Assembly (NCBI RefSeq): GCF_014649695.1
Contig: NZ_BMTN01000004.1
Span: forward strand, 248,001-312,000
From: Streptomyces kurssanovii
Lineage (GTDB): Bacteria > Actinomycetota > Actinomycetes > Streptomycetales > Streptomycetaceae
Direction: 5' to 3'
DNA length: 64,000 nucleotides
Below are positions 1 through 9,080 of the stretch, in pieces. Below the pieces are notes generated by a model that worked only from the letters and a program-made list of their open reading frames with translations, was not told the origin of the DNA and did not search any database. Numbering within the stretch: position 1 is the first letter of the stretch; every line of letters starts with the position of its first letter. The position numbers were made by a program, and so were the translations under genes.

Positions 1-23
1 CCGGAATCCTTGTCCGGAACGCC

Positions 24-1337
24 CTACGAGGCGTCCATCAGGGTCCGCCCGACGTCCACGAAGTCCTTCCGCTGCGTCACCAGCCGTCCGTCGCGCACCA
101 CTTGGAACGTCACGCTGCTGTTGACGATCCTCGGGTAGCGGGAAGCGCCGAGCATGTCCTCGTAGCTCCACCGCAGGGCCGGTGTCAGGCCGTCGGTCGA
201 GACCTCCACCCCCTGGTCGAGGGCGTGGGAGATCTTGCCGGGGGTGATCCGGTCGCTGTCGATCGAGCGGACGACCTTGTTGAGGACGTTGTACGCGATC
301 CAGGTGGTCTGCACGCCCGCGTCCGCCGGGTCGATCCTGTTGTCGCCGAACGCGTGGGTCCGCACGACGTCGCGCATCCGGTCCCAGCGGGCGTCGCTCG
401 CGTCGGGGTACCAGCCGGTGATGTAGGCGCCCTCGTAGGGGCCGTTGCGGCCGCCGGTGCGGTCGATGAGGGGCTGGCCGACGCTGCCCATCACGGACGA
501 GATCCGGACCTGCCGTCCGTCCTCGGGCAGCCGCCGGTAGGAGTCGAAGAAGGTTTCCGTGCGTTCGCCGAGCGCGGCCGTGACGCAGCCCGGCCGGTCG
601 CCGTCGGACGCGGTCGTGGTCCAGGTCGCCTCCGCCGCCTTCCCGCGGGCCCGCCGCGCCTCGTCGGAGTAGTCGGTGGCGTCGTCGGCGGCGAGGATGT
701 CCGCCGACTCCCGGGCCTTGCCGCGGGCCAGGCCCGCGTTGAGGAGGTCGGGCAGGTCGTCACCGGCGAGGCTGTCCGGCCGTACGAGCGCGACCTTGTC
801 GCAGACGTCCGCGAGCTGCTGGCCGTTTCCGGCGAGCAGGGCGGCCTGCCCGCCGTTGACGGGGTAGGACAGATAGCTGGTGAACTCCTCGTCGGAGATG
901 CCGAATCCGCCGATGAAGGGGATGCCCGCGGCCTCCAGGGGAGCCATGAAGGCGTCGCCGTACTGGCTGTAGGAGCCGACCACCGCGGCCGCGCCTTCCT
1001 TGACGGCGCGCCTGGCGCAGGTGGCCGCGCCCTGGGGGGTGTTCTGCTCGTTGCAGGTGATGACACGCAGTTCGTGGCCGTCGATACCGCCCTGCGCCTC
1101 TGCCCAGCGGGCGTAGGCCTTGGCCATGGCAGGCATGCCGGGCATATTGGTCGCTTTGGTCTCTTCCGGGGCAAAGGTCATGACGGTGACGGGCTCCCTG
1201 GAGCCCCCCGGATCTCCAGGGAGTACGCCACAGCCGGCGATGAGCGACGCCCCGGTCGCCATCACCGCCGTACACGCGGCACGGACTGAGAAGGTTCTGG
1301 ACGGGCGAGGGGAGGAGGAACGGCGCCTACCGGTCAT
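24..1337 (-). CDS. Orphan ligand-binding lipoprotein, branched-chain amino acid SBP type
   Basis: Predicted 437-residue extracytoplasmic solute-binding protein of the type-I periplasmic fold (Leu/Ile/Val-binding family). The ATG at 1337 is chosen because it gives an Arg-rich N-terminus, a hydrophobic stretch and a lipobox LIAGC with the lipidated Cys at residue 36; upstream codons in frame look non-coding. The mature part begins with a typical family start (VMTFAPEETKATN) and has the AVVGSYSQYG segment that lines the ligand cleft in this family. No ABC permease or ATPase gene is adjacent, so it may serve a sensor rather than a transporter; the PknG-like operon lies 1.5 kb away on the same strand. 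The ligand cannot be told from sequence. Confidence 0.8.
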   Translation of the reverse strand: MTGRRRSSSPRPSRTFSVRAACTAVMATGASLIAGCGVLPGDPGGSREPVTVMTFAPEETKATNMPGMPAMAKAYARWAEAQGGIDGHELRVITCNEQNTPQGAATCARRAVKEGAAAVVGSYSQYGDAFMAPLEAAGIPFIGGFGISDEEFTSYLSYPVNGGQAALLAGNGQQLADVCDKVALVRPDSLAGDDLPDLLNAGLARGKARESADILAADDATDYSDEARRARGKAAEATWTTTASDGDRPGCVTAALGERTETFFDSYRRLPEDGRQVRISSVMGSVGQPLIDRTGGRNGPYEGAYITGWYPDASDARWDRMRDVVRTHAFGDNRIDPADAGVQTTWIAYNVLNKVVRSIDSDRITPGKISHALDQGVEVSTDGLTPALRWSYEDMLGASRYPRIVNSSVTFQVVRDGRLVTQRKDFVDVGRTLMDAS

Positions 1338-1458
1338 GACTGTGCACGCTTCCGGTTCCAGGTAACGGCACAGTGAGCATGGCTCAACGGGGGGTGACGT
1401 CCAGGTGAATTGCAGGGGGGCGTTCAGGCGGACGGAAAGGGAACGTACGATCGAAGGC

Positions 1459-1956
1459 GTGCAGCAAGGTTCGGTCAACCCTTCCCGTCGCGGCCGTCGC
1501 TCCTCCACCATGGGCGGCATGCCGCTCAACGACATGCCCTGGTGGCGCTGGCGCAGCAACGTGCGCTCGGCGCTGCACATGCTTTCCGACCCCGTCTTCC
1601 ATCAGGAGTGCTGGCTGGCGGGGCGCGAGGGATACGGCGACGTCACCGACGCCGTCTACCGTCTGGTCGAGGACACCTGGCTGGACAACTGGTCCGCCGA
1701 GAAGTACATCGGGACGATCTTCCGCGACTCCGGCGAGGCCGCCCTGGTCGACGTCGCCGTGCTCCGGGTGCTGCGGATCATGCACCAGGTCGGCGCCGAC
1801 GCCCCGGTCTCCGCGTACATGGAGCACCACGGCTGGCCGGAGGCCGTGCGGGCGGCGCGTGACGCGCACGTCCGGATGGCCACGAGCGACGGCGAGGACC
1901 CCGACACCCCGCCGCGTTCCCTCGAGGTGCTGCGGATCATGACGCGGTCCGCCTGA
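1459..1956 (+). CDS. SCO4402-family conserved protein
   Basis: About 165 residues from GTG 1459; ATG 1510 (MGGMPLNDMPWWRW) is an equally good start. The core is rich in Trp and acidic residues (WWRWRSNVRSAL, DTWLDNWSAEKYIGTIF) and matches what I remember of a streptomycete family named after SCO4402. There is no signal peptide or membrane segment, so it is probably a small soluble alpha-helical protein. It is divergent from the lipoprotein gene and is followed 45 bases later by purU on the same strand, so the two may be co-transcribed. Function unknown. Confidence 0.75.
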   Translation: MQQGSVNPSRRGRRSSTMGGMPLNDMPWWRWRSNVRSALHMLSDPVFHQECWLAGREGYGDVTDAVYRLVEDTWLDNWSAEKYIGTIFRDSGEAALVDVAVLRVLRIMHQVGADAPVSAYMEHHGWPEAVRAARDAHVRMATSDGEDPDTPPRSLEVLRIMTRSA

Positions 1957-2001
1957 CGGACGCGTTCCTGGCCGGACGGCCGGATGTGGCAGGCTACAAG
2001 G

Positions 2002-2853
2002 ATGACCGACCAGTACGTCCTGACGCTCTCCTGTCCTGACAAACAGGGCATCGTGCACGCCGTCTCGAGCTACCTGTTCATCACCGGCTGCAACATCGAG
2101 GACAGCCAGCAGTTCGGTGACCGGGACACTGGTCTGTTCTTCATGCGGGTCCACTTCTCCGCCGAGGCCCCGGTGACGGTCGACAAGCTGCGCGCCAGCT
2201 TCGCCGCCGTCGGCGACGCCTTCCAGATGGACTGGCAGATCCATCTCGCCGACGAGCGCATGCGGATCGTGCTGATGGTCAGCAAGTTCGGGCACTGCCT
2301 GAACGACCTGCTGTTCCGCTCGCGTACCGGCGCCCTGCCGGTCGAGATCGCGGCCGTCGTCTCCAACCACACCGACTTCGCCGAGCTCGTCGCCTCCTAC
2401 GACATCCCGTTCCACCACATTCCGGTCGCCAAGGACAACAAGGCGGCCGCCGAGGCGCAGCTGCTGGACCTGGTGCACGCCGAGCAGGTGGAGCTGGTCG
2501 TCCTCGCCCGTTACATGCAGGTGCTCTCCGACGACCTCTGCAAGCAGCTCAGCGGCCGGATCATCAACATCCACCACTCCTTCCTGCCGAGCTTCAAGGG
2601 TGCCAAGCCCTACCACCAGGCGCACGCCCGCGGTGTGAAGCTCATCGGCGCGACCGCCCACTATGTGACGGCCGACCTCGACGAGGGCCCGATCATCGAG
2701 CAGGAGGTCGAACGTGTCGGCCACGAGGTCACCCCGGAGCAGCTGGTCGCCGTCGGCCGCGACGTGGAGTGCCAGGCGCTGGCCCGCGCGGTGAAGTGGC
2801 ACGCCGAGCACCGCATCCTGCTCAACGGCCGCAGGACCGTCGTCTTCGCCTGA
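2002..2853 (+). CDS. purU: Formyltetrahydrofolate deformylase
   Basis: Hydrolyses 10-formyl-THF to THF and formate, balancing one-carbon pools and supplying formate for PurT-type purine synthesis. The 283 residues show an N-terminal ACT domain (YVLTLSCPDKQGIVHAVSSY, about residues 5-80) and a C-terminal formyltransferase domain with the catalytic segment NIHHSFLPSFKGAKPY followed by GATAHYVTADLDEGPIIEQ, which carries the conserved Asp. Length fits the family. ATG 2002 is preferred over an in-frame ATG at 1984 because the ACT strand starts directly after it. It is convergent with the solute-binding lipoprotein gene, with only about 20 bases between them. Confidence 0.95.
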   Translation: MTDQYVLTLSCPDKQGIVHAVSSYLFITGCNIEDSQQFGDRDTGLFFMRVHFSAEAPVTVDKLRASFAAVGDAFQMDWQIHLADERMRIVLMVSKFGHCLNDLLFRSRTGALPVEIAAVVSNHTDFAELVASYDIPFHHIPVAKDNKAAAEAQLLDLVHAEQVELVVLARYMQVLSDDLCKQLSGRIINIHHSFLPSFKGAKPYHQAHARGVKLIGATAHYVTADLDEGPIIEQEVERVGHEVTPEQLVAVGRDVECQALARAVKWHAEHRILLNGRRTVVFA

Positions 2854-2873
2854 CGCGCATCGGGGACCGGGGC

Positions 2874-4148
2874 CTACTCGAGGACCGGGGCACCGCACAG
2901 GTCGTCCAGGACGAACGCCTTCTCCTCGCTCTGCAACTGACGTTCCGCCTCCAGCTGCCCGAGCAGCCGGTCCAGCAGCGCCTCGTCCCCGGGGCGGACG
3001 ACGAACTCCAGCACCGCCCGGTAGAACGCGTCGCGCAAGGTCGGCGGCATCGCGTCGGAGGCGTCGAAGCAGATCCGGCCCGCCGAGCGGAACAACCGCT
3101 GGACGTCCCTGGTGGCCGACGGTTCCGCGGTGACCACCGCCGCACCGGGGAAGAACGGACGCTCACCCGGGAGCGCCGCGGCCGCCCAGCTCGCGCGGGC
3201 CTTCTCGGAGGTGAGCCGGTCGAGCAGGTCCCAGGCGGCCGCACTGCTCCTGAACACCGCGGCCATGTCGCCCGACACCTCGAAGGCGTTCTCGTCGCCC
3301 TCGTCGTCCTTCGCGGTCGGCAGCCTGTCCAGATAGCCGGCCGTCGGCCGGGGCCGTACGTCGTCGCCGTAGTGCCTGCGGATGAAGGAGCCCTGGTGTT
3401 CATGGGTGCAGTCGCCGCGGTTCAGGAGCCCGTGGCGGCGGTCGCCGATCAGCGCGAAGTCGTGCAGCCACCGGACGTCCGGGGTGCGCCCGCCCGCGGT
3501 GAGCATCCGCGCCCACTCCTCCCAGACCGGGCGGGTGTCCTCCCAGGACATCCTGCCCGTGGCCCATTCCTCGTACTTCGCCGAGCCCCTGCGCTGGAGC
3601 ATCAGGTCCTCGATCCAGTCGGTGCCCGGCCAGCCGGAGGTGGCCCCGGAGCCGAGTCCCACGCACCACACGGGAGCGGAGTCCGCCGCCTCGCTCCTGC
3701 TCCACACCAGCGACTTGAGGTCCACCCGGATGGGAGCCCAGTAGGCGCGGGTCCGCGCCTCGCCGCCCGCGTCCTGGACCGTGACGGTGGGCGCCCACGG
3801 GGTGACGGCGGCCCCCGCGACCCGCTCCGGCAGCGGACGGAGATCGCCCGCCCTGGCGTACTCGGCCAGCTCACCGGGGCTGTTGAGGATGGCCATGTCC
3901 GGCGGTGCGCCGGCCTGGAGCTGGGCGACGAGGGTCTCGCGCAGTGAGCGGGTGCCCTTGTAGACGTAACGGTGCCCGGTCTGCTCCCCGATGCTCTTCA
4001 GCGCTTGGACGAACGGCCTCTCCTCGCCGTCGGTCCACGGCCCCAGCACGACCAGGGTGCGTTCCTCCGGTGGGCCGCCGCACCCGGCCGTGGCCACGGC
4101 GAGCAGAACACCCGCGAGCAGCGTTCTCAGGCCCCTGCGTCTCCTCAT
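2874..4148 (-). CDS. Extracellular solute-binding lipoprotein (third gene of the PknG-like operon)
   Basis: A 424-residue lipoprotein with signal MRRRRGLRTLLAGVLLAVA, lipobox and Cys23. The mature region (VVLGPWTDGEERPFVQAL, PPDMAILNSPGELAEYARAG) is that of family-1-type, sugar-like solute-binding proteins rather than the amino-acid type. It lies 7 bases after the membrane protein gene and completes a three-gene operon with the protease-kinase fusion; no permease is present. In mycobacteria pknG is joined by glnX (membrane) and glnH (binding lipoprotein), which report extracellular aspartate/glutamate to the kinase. By analogy this is the outside sensor, but its different fold family suggests another ligand. 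Confidence 0.8.
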   Translation of the reverse strand: MRRRRGLRTLLAGVLLAVATAGCGGPPEERTLVVLGPWTDGEERPFVQALKSIGEQTGHRYVYKGTRSLRETLVAQLQAGAPPDMAILNSPGELAEYARAGDLRPLPERVAGAAVTPWAPTVTVQDAGGEARTRAYWAPIRVDLKSLVWSRSEAADSAPVWCVGLGSGATSGWPGTDWIEDLMLQRRGSAKYEEWATGRMSWEDTRPVWEEWARMLTAGGRTPDVRWLHDFALIGDRRHGLLNRGDCTHEHQGSFIRRHYGDDVRPRPTAGYLDRLPTAKDDEGDENAFEVSGDMAAVFRSSAAAWDLLDRLTSEKARASWAAAALPGERPFFPGAAVVTAEPSATRDVQRLFRSAGRICFDASDAMPPTLRDAFYRAVLEFVVRPGDEALLDRLLGQLEAERQLQSEEKAFVLDDLCGAPVLE

Positions 4149-4155
4149 GAGTTCC

Positions 4156-5388
4156 TCACGCGTCGGTGGACGTCCGTCGGGTGCGGGCCGCCGGGTACGG
4201 CCTGCCGTAGAGGTGGAGCGTGACGCCGCAGGCGACCGCCCCGAGTCCCGCGGCCGGTACGGTGATCCCCGCCGTGAGCGACCAGCCGTCCGGGTCCGCC
4301 ACGTCCATCCGCGCGTAGGCGGCGTCCGCCGCCGCCTCGATCGCGCGCGGCGCGGCCTCGTCCGCTTCCACGGCCGCCAGCCCGGCGGCCGCCGAGTGCA
4401 CGTCCTGCTGGGCGCCGTGCTCCTGGGCGCCGCCGAACGCCAGCAGCAGCGGCGTCACCAGTACCGGCAGCGCGCCCGCGGCCAGCTGGAGGCTGACGAG
4501 CCGCAGCCGGTCCCGCAGGAACACCGCCGTGCCGACGGTCATGAAGCCGAACAGCGCGGTCGTCAGGACGGCCGCTCCGGCGGCTGTCAGGGTCAGGGGG
4601 CTCCAGGCGGCGAGGTCGCCGCTTTCCTGCCGCAGCAGGTCCTCCATCTTCTCGATCCGGTCCAGCACGGTGGTGGGTTCCTGCTGTTCTTCCACGCTCG
4701 TGCCCGGGCTGCCGAGCAGGCCCGCCGCGTACTCGACACCGGCTGTGCGCAGCAGCTCGCTGGACCGGTTGCGGTCCGCCCAGGCGATCTTGTCCCCGTA
4801 GGCGACGACCAGCCCGGACACCACCCGCAGCTCCTGCTCCTGTCCCCGGCTCAGGGCGCCGGTCCGGGCGACGAGGTTCAGGCTCTGCGCCGCCTCCGTC
4901 AGCCGGGAGCGGTACGTCTCGCCGAGCTCGACCCGGCCGGCGTGCCGGGCCTTCAGCAACCGCAGTTCGGCCTGGTCCCGTGCCAGGACCAGCGACGTAC
5001 GGGCCTGCGCCAGTCCCTCCAGCGCCGGCACCGACCGGTGGCGCAGCCGGTCGGAGCGGTCGTGCACGTCGCTGTACGCGGCGGCGCACAGCGCCAGCGC
5101 GACGAGCGCCAGGGCGGGCAGCACCAGCATCCGGCGCCGCAGGAACGCGGCCGTCGCCCGCCGTCCCCCGGGGCCCCGGCCGGTGGCCCGCGCCCACAGT
5201 CCCGGCCCGAGGAACCGCCAGGCCCTGATCCACGGGGCGGGCTTCGTCGCCGGCGGCCGCCGCACTGCCGCGACGGGGCGCCGCCACAACGCGGCCACCC
5301 TGCGCCGCGCGGACGGCCCCACGCCGCTCCCGCCGGCCTGCCCCTCGGCGGCGTCCGCCGGCGGTCCGGTGCGCGGACGCGTGGTCAT
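4156..5388 (-). CDS. Four-helix membrane protein, GlnX-like sensor transducer
   Basis: About 410 residues. After a basic, Pro-rich cytoplasmic N-terminus come a membrane helix (MLVLPALALVALALCAAAY), an extracytoplasmic helical domain of some 180 residues, two further helices (LTLTAAGAAVLTTALFGF; LAAGALPVLVTPLLLAF), a short outer loop and a final helix (ITVPAAGLGAVACGVTLHLY). This topology matches GlnX, which links a binding lipoprotein to PknG in mycobacteria. ATG 5388 overlaps the TGA of the kinase gene as ATGA, so the two are translationally coupled. I infer signal transfer between the lipoprotein and the kinase; there is no enzymatic motif. Confidence 0.75.
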   Translation of the reverse strand: MTTRPRTGPPADAAEGQAGGSGVGPSARRRVAALWRRPVAAVRRPPATKPAPWIRAWRFLGPGLWARATGRGPGGRRATAAFLRRRMLVLPALALVALALCAAAYSDVHDRSDRLRHRSVPALEGLAQARTSLVLARDQAELRLLKARHAGRVELGETYRSRLTEAAQSLNLVARTGALSRGQEQELRVVSGLVVAYGDKIAWADRNRSSELLRTAGVEYAAGLLGSPGTSVEEQQEPTTVLDRIEKMEDLLRQESGDLAAWSPLTLTAAGAAVLTTALFGFMTVGTAVFLRDRLRLVSLQLAAGALPVLVTPLLLAFGGAQEHGAQQDVHSAAAGLAAVEADEAAPRAIEAAADAAYARMDVADPDGWSLTAGITVPAAGLGAVACGVTLHLYGRPYPAARTRRTSTDA

Positions 5389-8300
5389 GAACGGCCCCCG
5401 GGGGTCAGGCGGCGCAGCCAGGGGCCGCGGTCGTGGTGGCGGGCGTGACGCAGACCGAGCGGGCGGGTGCTGTACGCGTTGTCGAGGAGCGCCTCCGCCA
5501 GCGCGGCGCCCTCCGCGGTGTCCGTGTCCGGTACCTGTTTCGCCAGTTGGCGGTAGCTCGCCGACAACTGCTCGCGCAGGTCCCGTTCCGTGTGCGGGAG
5601 CGGGACGCCGGCCGGCAGCGCGGCGCGCACCTGCTCCAGCACGACGGCGCCCTGTGACCGCACCAGCTCCAGCAGTTGCTCCAGCAGCTCCGCGGTGAGC
5701 CGCTCCTGCGCCTGCCGGTCGGTGAGCCCCTCGTGGCCGGCGAGCCGGTGCAGGGCTGCGTGGGCGCGTACCGCGGAGGCGGCCGTGGGCGTGCCGGCGT
5801 GGATGCGCACCATCGCCGTCCGCGCCGCCGTGCGGTGCCGCGAGTCGGGCGGGACGCCGTCGAGGGAGGCCAGCGCCCGGTCGGGGCTGTGCCGGGCGAG
5901 ATGGATACGGGCGAGCCCGAACGCGGCCGCGCCGAGCGCGTGGTTGCGCCGCCACACCGCGTCGTAGAACAGCATGGCCTGCTGCTCGTGCGCCTCACGG
6001 GCCGCCGGGGCCTCGGGCGCGGTGGCCCGCTCGTCGGTCCTCCACTCGTCGGCGAGCTTCTCGTGGCAGTAGCCGAGGGCGAGTTTGGGCGCGTACTCGC
6101 CGGGGATCGCCGCGTACACGGTGTCGAAGCAGTTCAGTGCCCGGTGCAGCCGGCCATGGGCCAGCTGCGCCAGACCCTGGTGCCAGTCCAGGCGCCAGTC
6201 GTAGCGGGCCCGGTCACCGAGCAGTCGCCCGGCCCGCTCCAGCTCCACCGCGGCGGTCACCAGTTCCTTGTCACGGCCGTGACGGCGAACACCGGCCAGC
6301 TCCAGATGGAGCCGGCAGCGCAGCAGATGCAGTTCCGGCGAGGGCAGCCACTCGTCGCTGAGCTGGAGCAGACCGGCCGGGTCGTCGTACGAGGTGCGCT
6401 GGAGCTCCTTCCAGTTGGGGTCCTGCACGTCGGCCTTCGGCACGGGAAGGGCCACCGCCGCCTCCGCCGGCTCCGGCACGTGGGCGCCCAGCCGGTCGGC
6501 CGTGCCATCGGCCCGCCAGCGCTCCAGCGGCGGCGGCTTGCCCAGCCGGCCGTCCAGCGCGATCGCGGCCGAGTGGAACAGTGGGGACGGCTCGAACGTC
6601 TCCTCGTCCAGTCGCAGCGACCGCAGTTCGCGCAGCACACCCCGCAGCTGGACGGCCATCTCCTGCGCGGAGGCGTAGCGCCGCCTCGGGTCGGTGGCCG
6701 TGGCGCGGGCGAGGGCGCGCCGGAGCGATTCGGTGCCGAGGTCGGACGGCGGCGCCGGGTCCTTGGCGAGCAGCTCGCCGAGGACGGCGCCGACGGTGTA
6801 CAGGTCGCCCGCGGTGGTCATCCCGCCGCCGGGTCCGCTCTCCGGCGGCCGATGGCTGACGGGTCCGGGGGCGCCCGGTTCGCGTACGCCCGCGACGTCG
6901 ATGAGTTTGATGCCGGTGCCGCAGTGCAGGACGTTGGTGAGCGACAGGTCGCCGTAGACCAGCTTCTCCTCCTCGTGGAGATGGTCGAAGGCCTCCAGCA
7001 CGAGCAGCCCGTACACGACGATGAACTCGCGGACCCGCGGACCCGCGAACGGTTCGACGCCCCGGGCGATGCGGGAGCCGACCCACGACAGGGACGCCCC
7101 GTCGGCGAACTCCATCACGATGAATTCGGCCGACGTCGGTTCGTGGCGCGCGTAGTTGACCACCCGGATGACGGAGGGGTGGTTGAGGCTGACGAGCCGC
7201 AGCCGCTCCTGGTGGGCCTGGAGCACGGCCGCCGGATCGCCGGGGTCGAGGATGCCCTTGAGGGCGACGGGACGGTTCTCCAGGAGCAGATCGCGGGCGA
7301 GATACACCTTGCCGTGGCTGCCCTGCCCGATGGGCCCCACCACCTCGTACTGCTGGTGCAGCCGCTCACCGCCCGCGAGACGGTCCCCGGCCTGCTCGGT
7401 GACGAGCGCGTCCGGGTCGCGCACGGCGACGGCCGGCAGGTCGGTCAGCCCGTCACCGGGCGGCCCGACCACGAACTCCCGGGGCCCGGCCGGACCGGTG
7501 AGCTCCTGCTCGGCCGTCTCCGCGTCGAGCAGCGCCGCCTCGATGTCGACGGCGCAGCGGAACAGGGCGTGCGGCTGTTCCGGAGAACCGTTCAACGGGC
7601 CCGCCGGGCCGAGCTGTTCCAGCATCCGGCGCAGCCGCGGGGCCAGGGCGGCGGGCCGCCGGCCGGACAGCTGCCGCAGCCGCTGCTCGGTCTCCGCGAG
7701 CCGGCTCACCCGGGTGCCGAGCCGTTCGGTGCGGCGGGCGGCCCAGTCGGGGGCGAGGAGTTCGTCGCGCACCCGGGCGAGGAGCGGTGAGCGGGGGTCG
7801 CTGAAGACGAGCAGGAGCCGGCTCTGGCCGCGTTCGAGGAGCGCGGCGAGGAGCCGCAGCATCTCGTCGCCGGTGGAGGCCGACCGGTCGACGGACAGGA
7901 AGGCGGCGATCAGCGGCGGACTCTCGGCCGCGATCCGTCCGAGCAGGTCCCCGTCCGTGCCGCCGGTGGACGGCGGCCCGTCCGGGAGGAGGTCGAGGCC
8001 GATACGGTCCGCCACGTCCCTGGCCAGGTCCGTCACGGTGCGGTTCGTGGCGTCGACCGCGAGGTCGATGCTGCCCGCCTGCGGCTCGCCCGCGACCTGC
8101 CCCGGGCCTGTCGCGCTGCCCTGGCCGGTCGGCGGCTCCGGAGGGCTCTGCTCCCGGTCGGCGAGGGTGAGCACCGATCTGATCGTGTGCAGTACGTCGT
8201 GCTCGCCCTCGCCGGCGAACACGGGCTCCACCGGGTCGGTGTCCGGGGCGCCGTCGAGCCAGCGCGTCAGCCGACGGTGCAGCCCCGGGACGCGCCCGGA

Positions 8301-9044
8301 GGCGGTCCTGTCGTGGGCGACCGCGACGTCGTGCGACACGGCCGGCTTTCCCGTGACCGTCAGCCCCAGCCGTTCCAGCGGCAGGTGCTTCAGCACCGTC
8401 TCGGTCGGGATCATGTACGCGTGGTCCCGGCGCACCCGCGCCTGCGGCGTGCCGAACTGGTGCGCCACGATGCCGATGACCCGACGCGATCGGCTGTGCA
8501 CGACGGCGCATCCGCTGTAACCGCGCCGCACCACGTACGGCGCGTTCAGCGCGTCGAGCTGCACCCACTCCGGCGTCGGCGCGGGACCGCCGCGCCCCAT
8601 CAGCCGGGCGTCCAGATGCTCCCCGCCGGGCAGGTCCTCGGGATATCCGGTGAAATGCACCATGTCGCCGCGTGCCGGGATCTGCCGGTGCAGGACGGCG
8701 TGCGGTACCGCCGGCTCCTGGTCCAGCTTGAGCAGCGCCAGGTCCCCGCCGTACTGGCCCGTCGGCATGACCAGGTACTCCGTCAGCAGCCGGGCCCGCA
8801 GCGGCTCCGGGGCGTTTCCGGCCGGGGCGTGGGGTACGTCGACGTAGACCTCCTCCAGCGGGGTACGGATGCCGGAGGAGTCCGGGCGCATCAGGACGAC
8901 ATGCGCGCAGGTGAGCACCAGGCCGCCGGGCAGCAGCACCCCGGCACCGAGCGGCCGGCCCGCCCGATCCGGTCCGCGGAGCAGACGTACCCGCCAACTC
9001 TCTTCGTGTGTCGAGGAGTTGGATGTGCGAATCGGCTCGCTCAT
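5385..9044 (-). CDS. Trypsin-like protease / PknG-like kinase / TPR fusion protein
   Basis: About 1219 residues from ATG 9044 (TTG 9053 would add three). The N-terminal 220 residues are a trypsin-like peptidase with an apparently intact triad: His48 in TCAHVV, Asp101 in GGDLALLKL, Ser177 in GYSGCAVV. A middle segment (about 280-540) is unassigned. A kinase domain (about 560-825) has GQGSHGKVY, Lys in VALKG, YGDLSLTN in place of HRDLKPxN, and IDVAG in place of DFG; PknG has comparable YND and IDLG variants. The rest is helical with TPR-like repeats, as in PknG; no rubredoxin motif is seen. No signal peptide, so cytoplasmic. It heads an operon with a membrane protein and a binding lipoprotein and is divergent from a trypco2 gene. 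Confidence 0.85.
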   Translation of the reverse strand: MSEPIRTSNSSTHEESWRVRLLRGPDRAGRPLGAGVLLPGGLVLTCAHVVLMRPDSSGIRTPLEEVYVDVPHAPAGNAPEPLRARLLTEYLVMPTGQYGGDLALLKLDQEPAVPHAVLHRQIPARGDMVHFTGYPEDLPGGEHLDARLMGRGGPAPTPEWVQLDALNAPYVVRRGYSGCAVVHSRSRRVIGIVAHQFGTPQARVRRDHAYMIPTETVLKHLPLERLGLTVTGKPAVSHDVAVAHDRTASGRVPGLHRRLTRWLDGAPDTDPVEPVFAGEGEHDVLHTIRSVLTLADREQSPPEPPTGQGSATGPGQVAGEPQAGSIDLAVDATNRTVTDLARDVADRIGLDLLPDGPPSTGGTDGDLLGRIAAESPPLIAAFLSVDRSASTGDEMLRLLAALLERGQSRLLLVFSDPRSPLLARVRDELLAPDWAARRTERLGTRVSRLAETEQRLRQLSGRRPAALAPRLRRMLEQLGPAGPLNGSPEQPHALFRCAVDIEAALLDAETAEQELTGPAGPREFVVGPPGDGLTDLPAVAVRDPDALVTEQAGDRLAGGERLHQQYEVVGPIGQGSHGKVYLARDLLLENRPVALKGILDPGDPAAVLQAHQERLRLVSLNHPSVIRVVNYARHEPTSAEFIVMEFADGASLSWVGSRIARGVEPFAGPRVREFIVVYGLLVLEAFDHLHEEEKLVYGDLSLTNVLHCGTGIKLIDVAGVREPGAPGPVSHRPPESGPGGGMTTAGDLYTVGAVLGELLAKDPAPPSDLGTESLRRALARATATDPRRRYASAQEMAVQLRGVLRELRSLRLDEETFEPSPLFHSAAIALDGRLGKPPPLERWRADGTADRLGAHVPEPAEAAVALPVPKADVQDPNWKELQRTSYDDPAGLLQLSDEWLPSPELHLLRCRLHLELAGVRRHGRDKELVTAAVELERAGRLLGDRARYDWRLDWHQGLAQLAHGRLHRALNCFDTVYAAIPGEYAPKLALGYCHEKLADEWRTDERATAPEAPAAREAHEQQAMLFYDAVWRRNHALGAAAFGLARIHLARHSPDRALASLDGVPPDSRHRTAARTAMVRIHAGTPTAASAVRAHAALHRLAGHEGLTDRQAQERLTAELLEQLLELVRSQGAVVLEQVRAALPAGVPLPHTERDLREQLSASYRQLAKQVPDTDTAEGAALAEALLDNAYSTRPLGLRHARHHDRGPWLRRLTPGGRS

Positions 9045-9080
9045 ACTGCTCAACGATAACTACGGGAGACGGGGGGCGCG

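Noticed and set aside
1384-2898. Long open frame on the minus strand opposite the SCO4402-family and purU genes
   Set aside because: Product is Gly/Val/Arg-rich with no domain, as expected for the antisense of GC-rich codons; the sense genes are clearly real. The same holds for long antisense frames opposite the amidohydrolase, alcohol dehydrogenase and afsR genes.
5389-5955. Upstream extension of the membrane protein gene to 5955
   Set aside because: It would overlap the kinase C-terminus, and its product is Arg/Pro-rich; ATG 5388 with an ATGA overlap explains the start.
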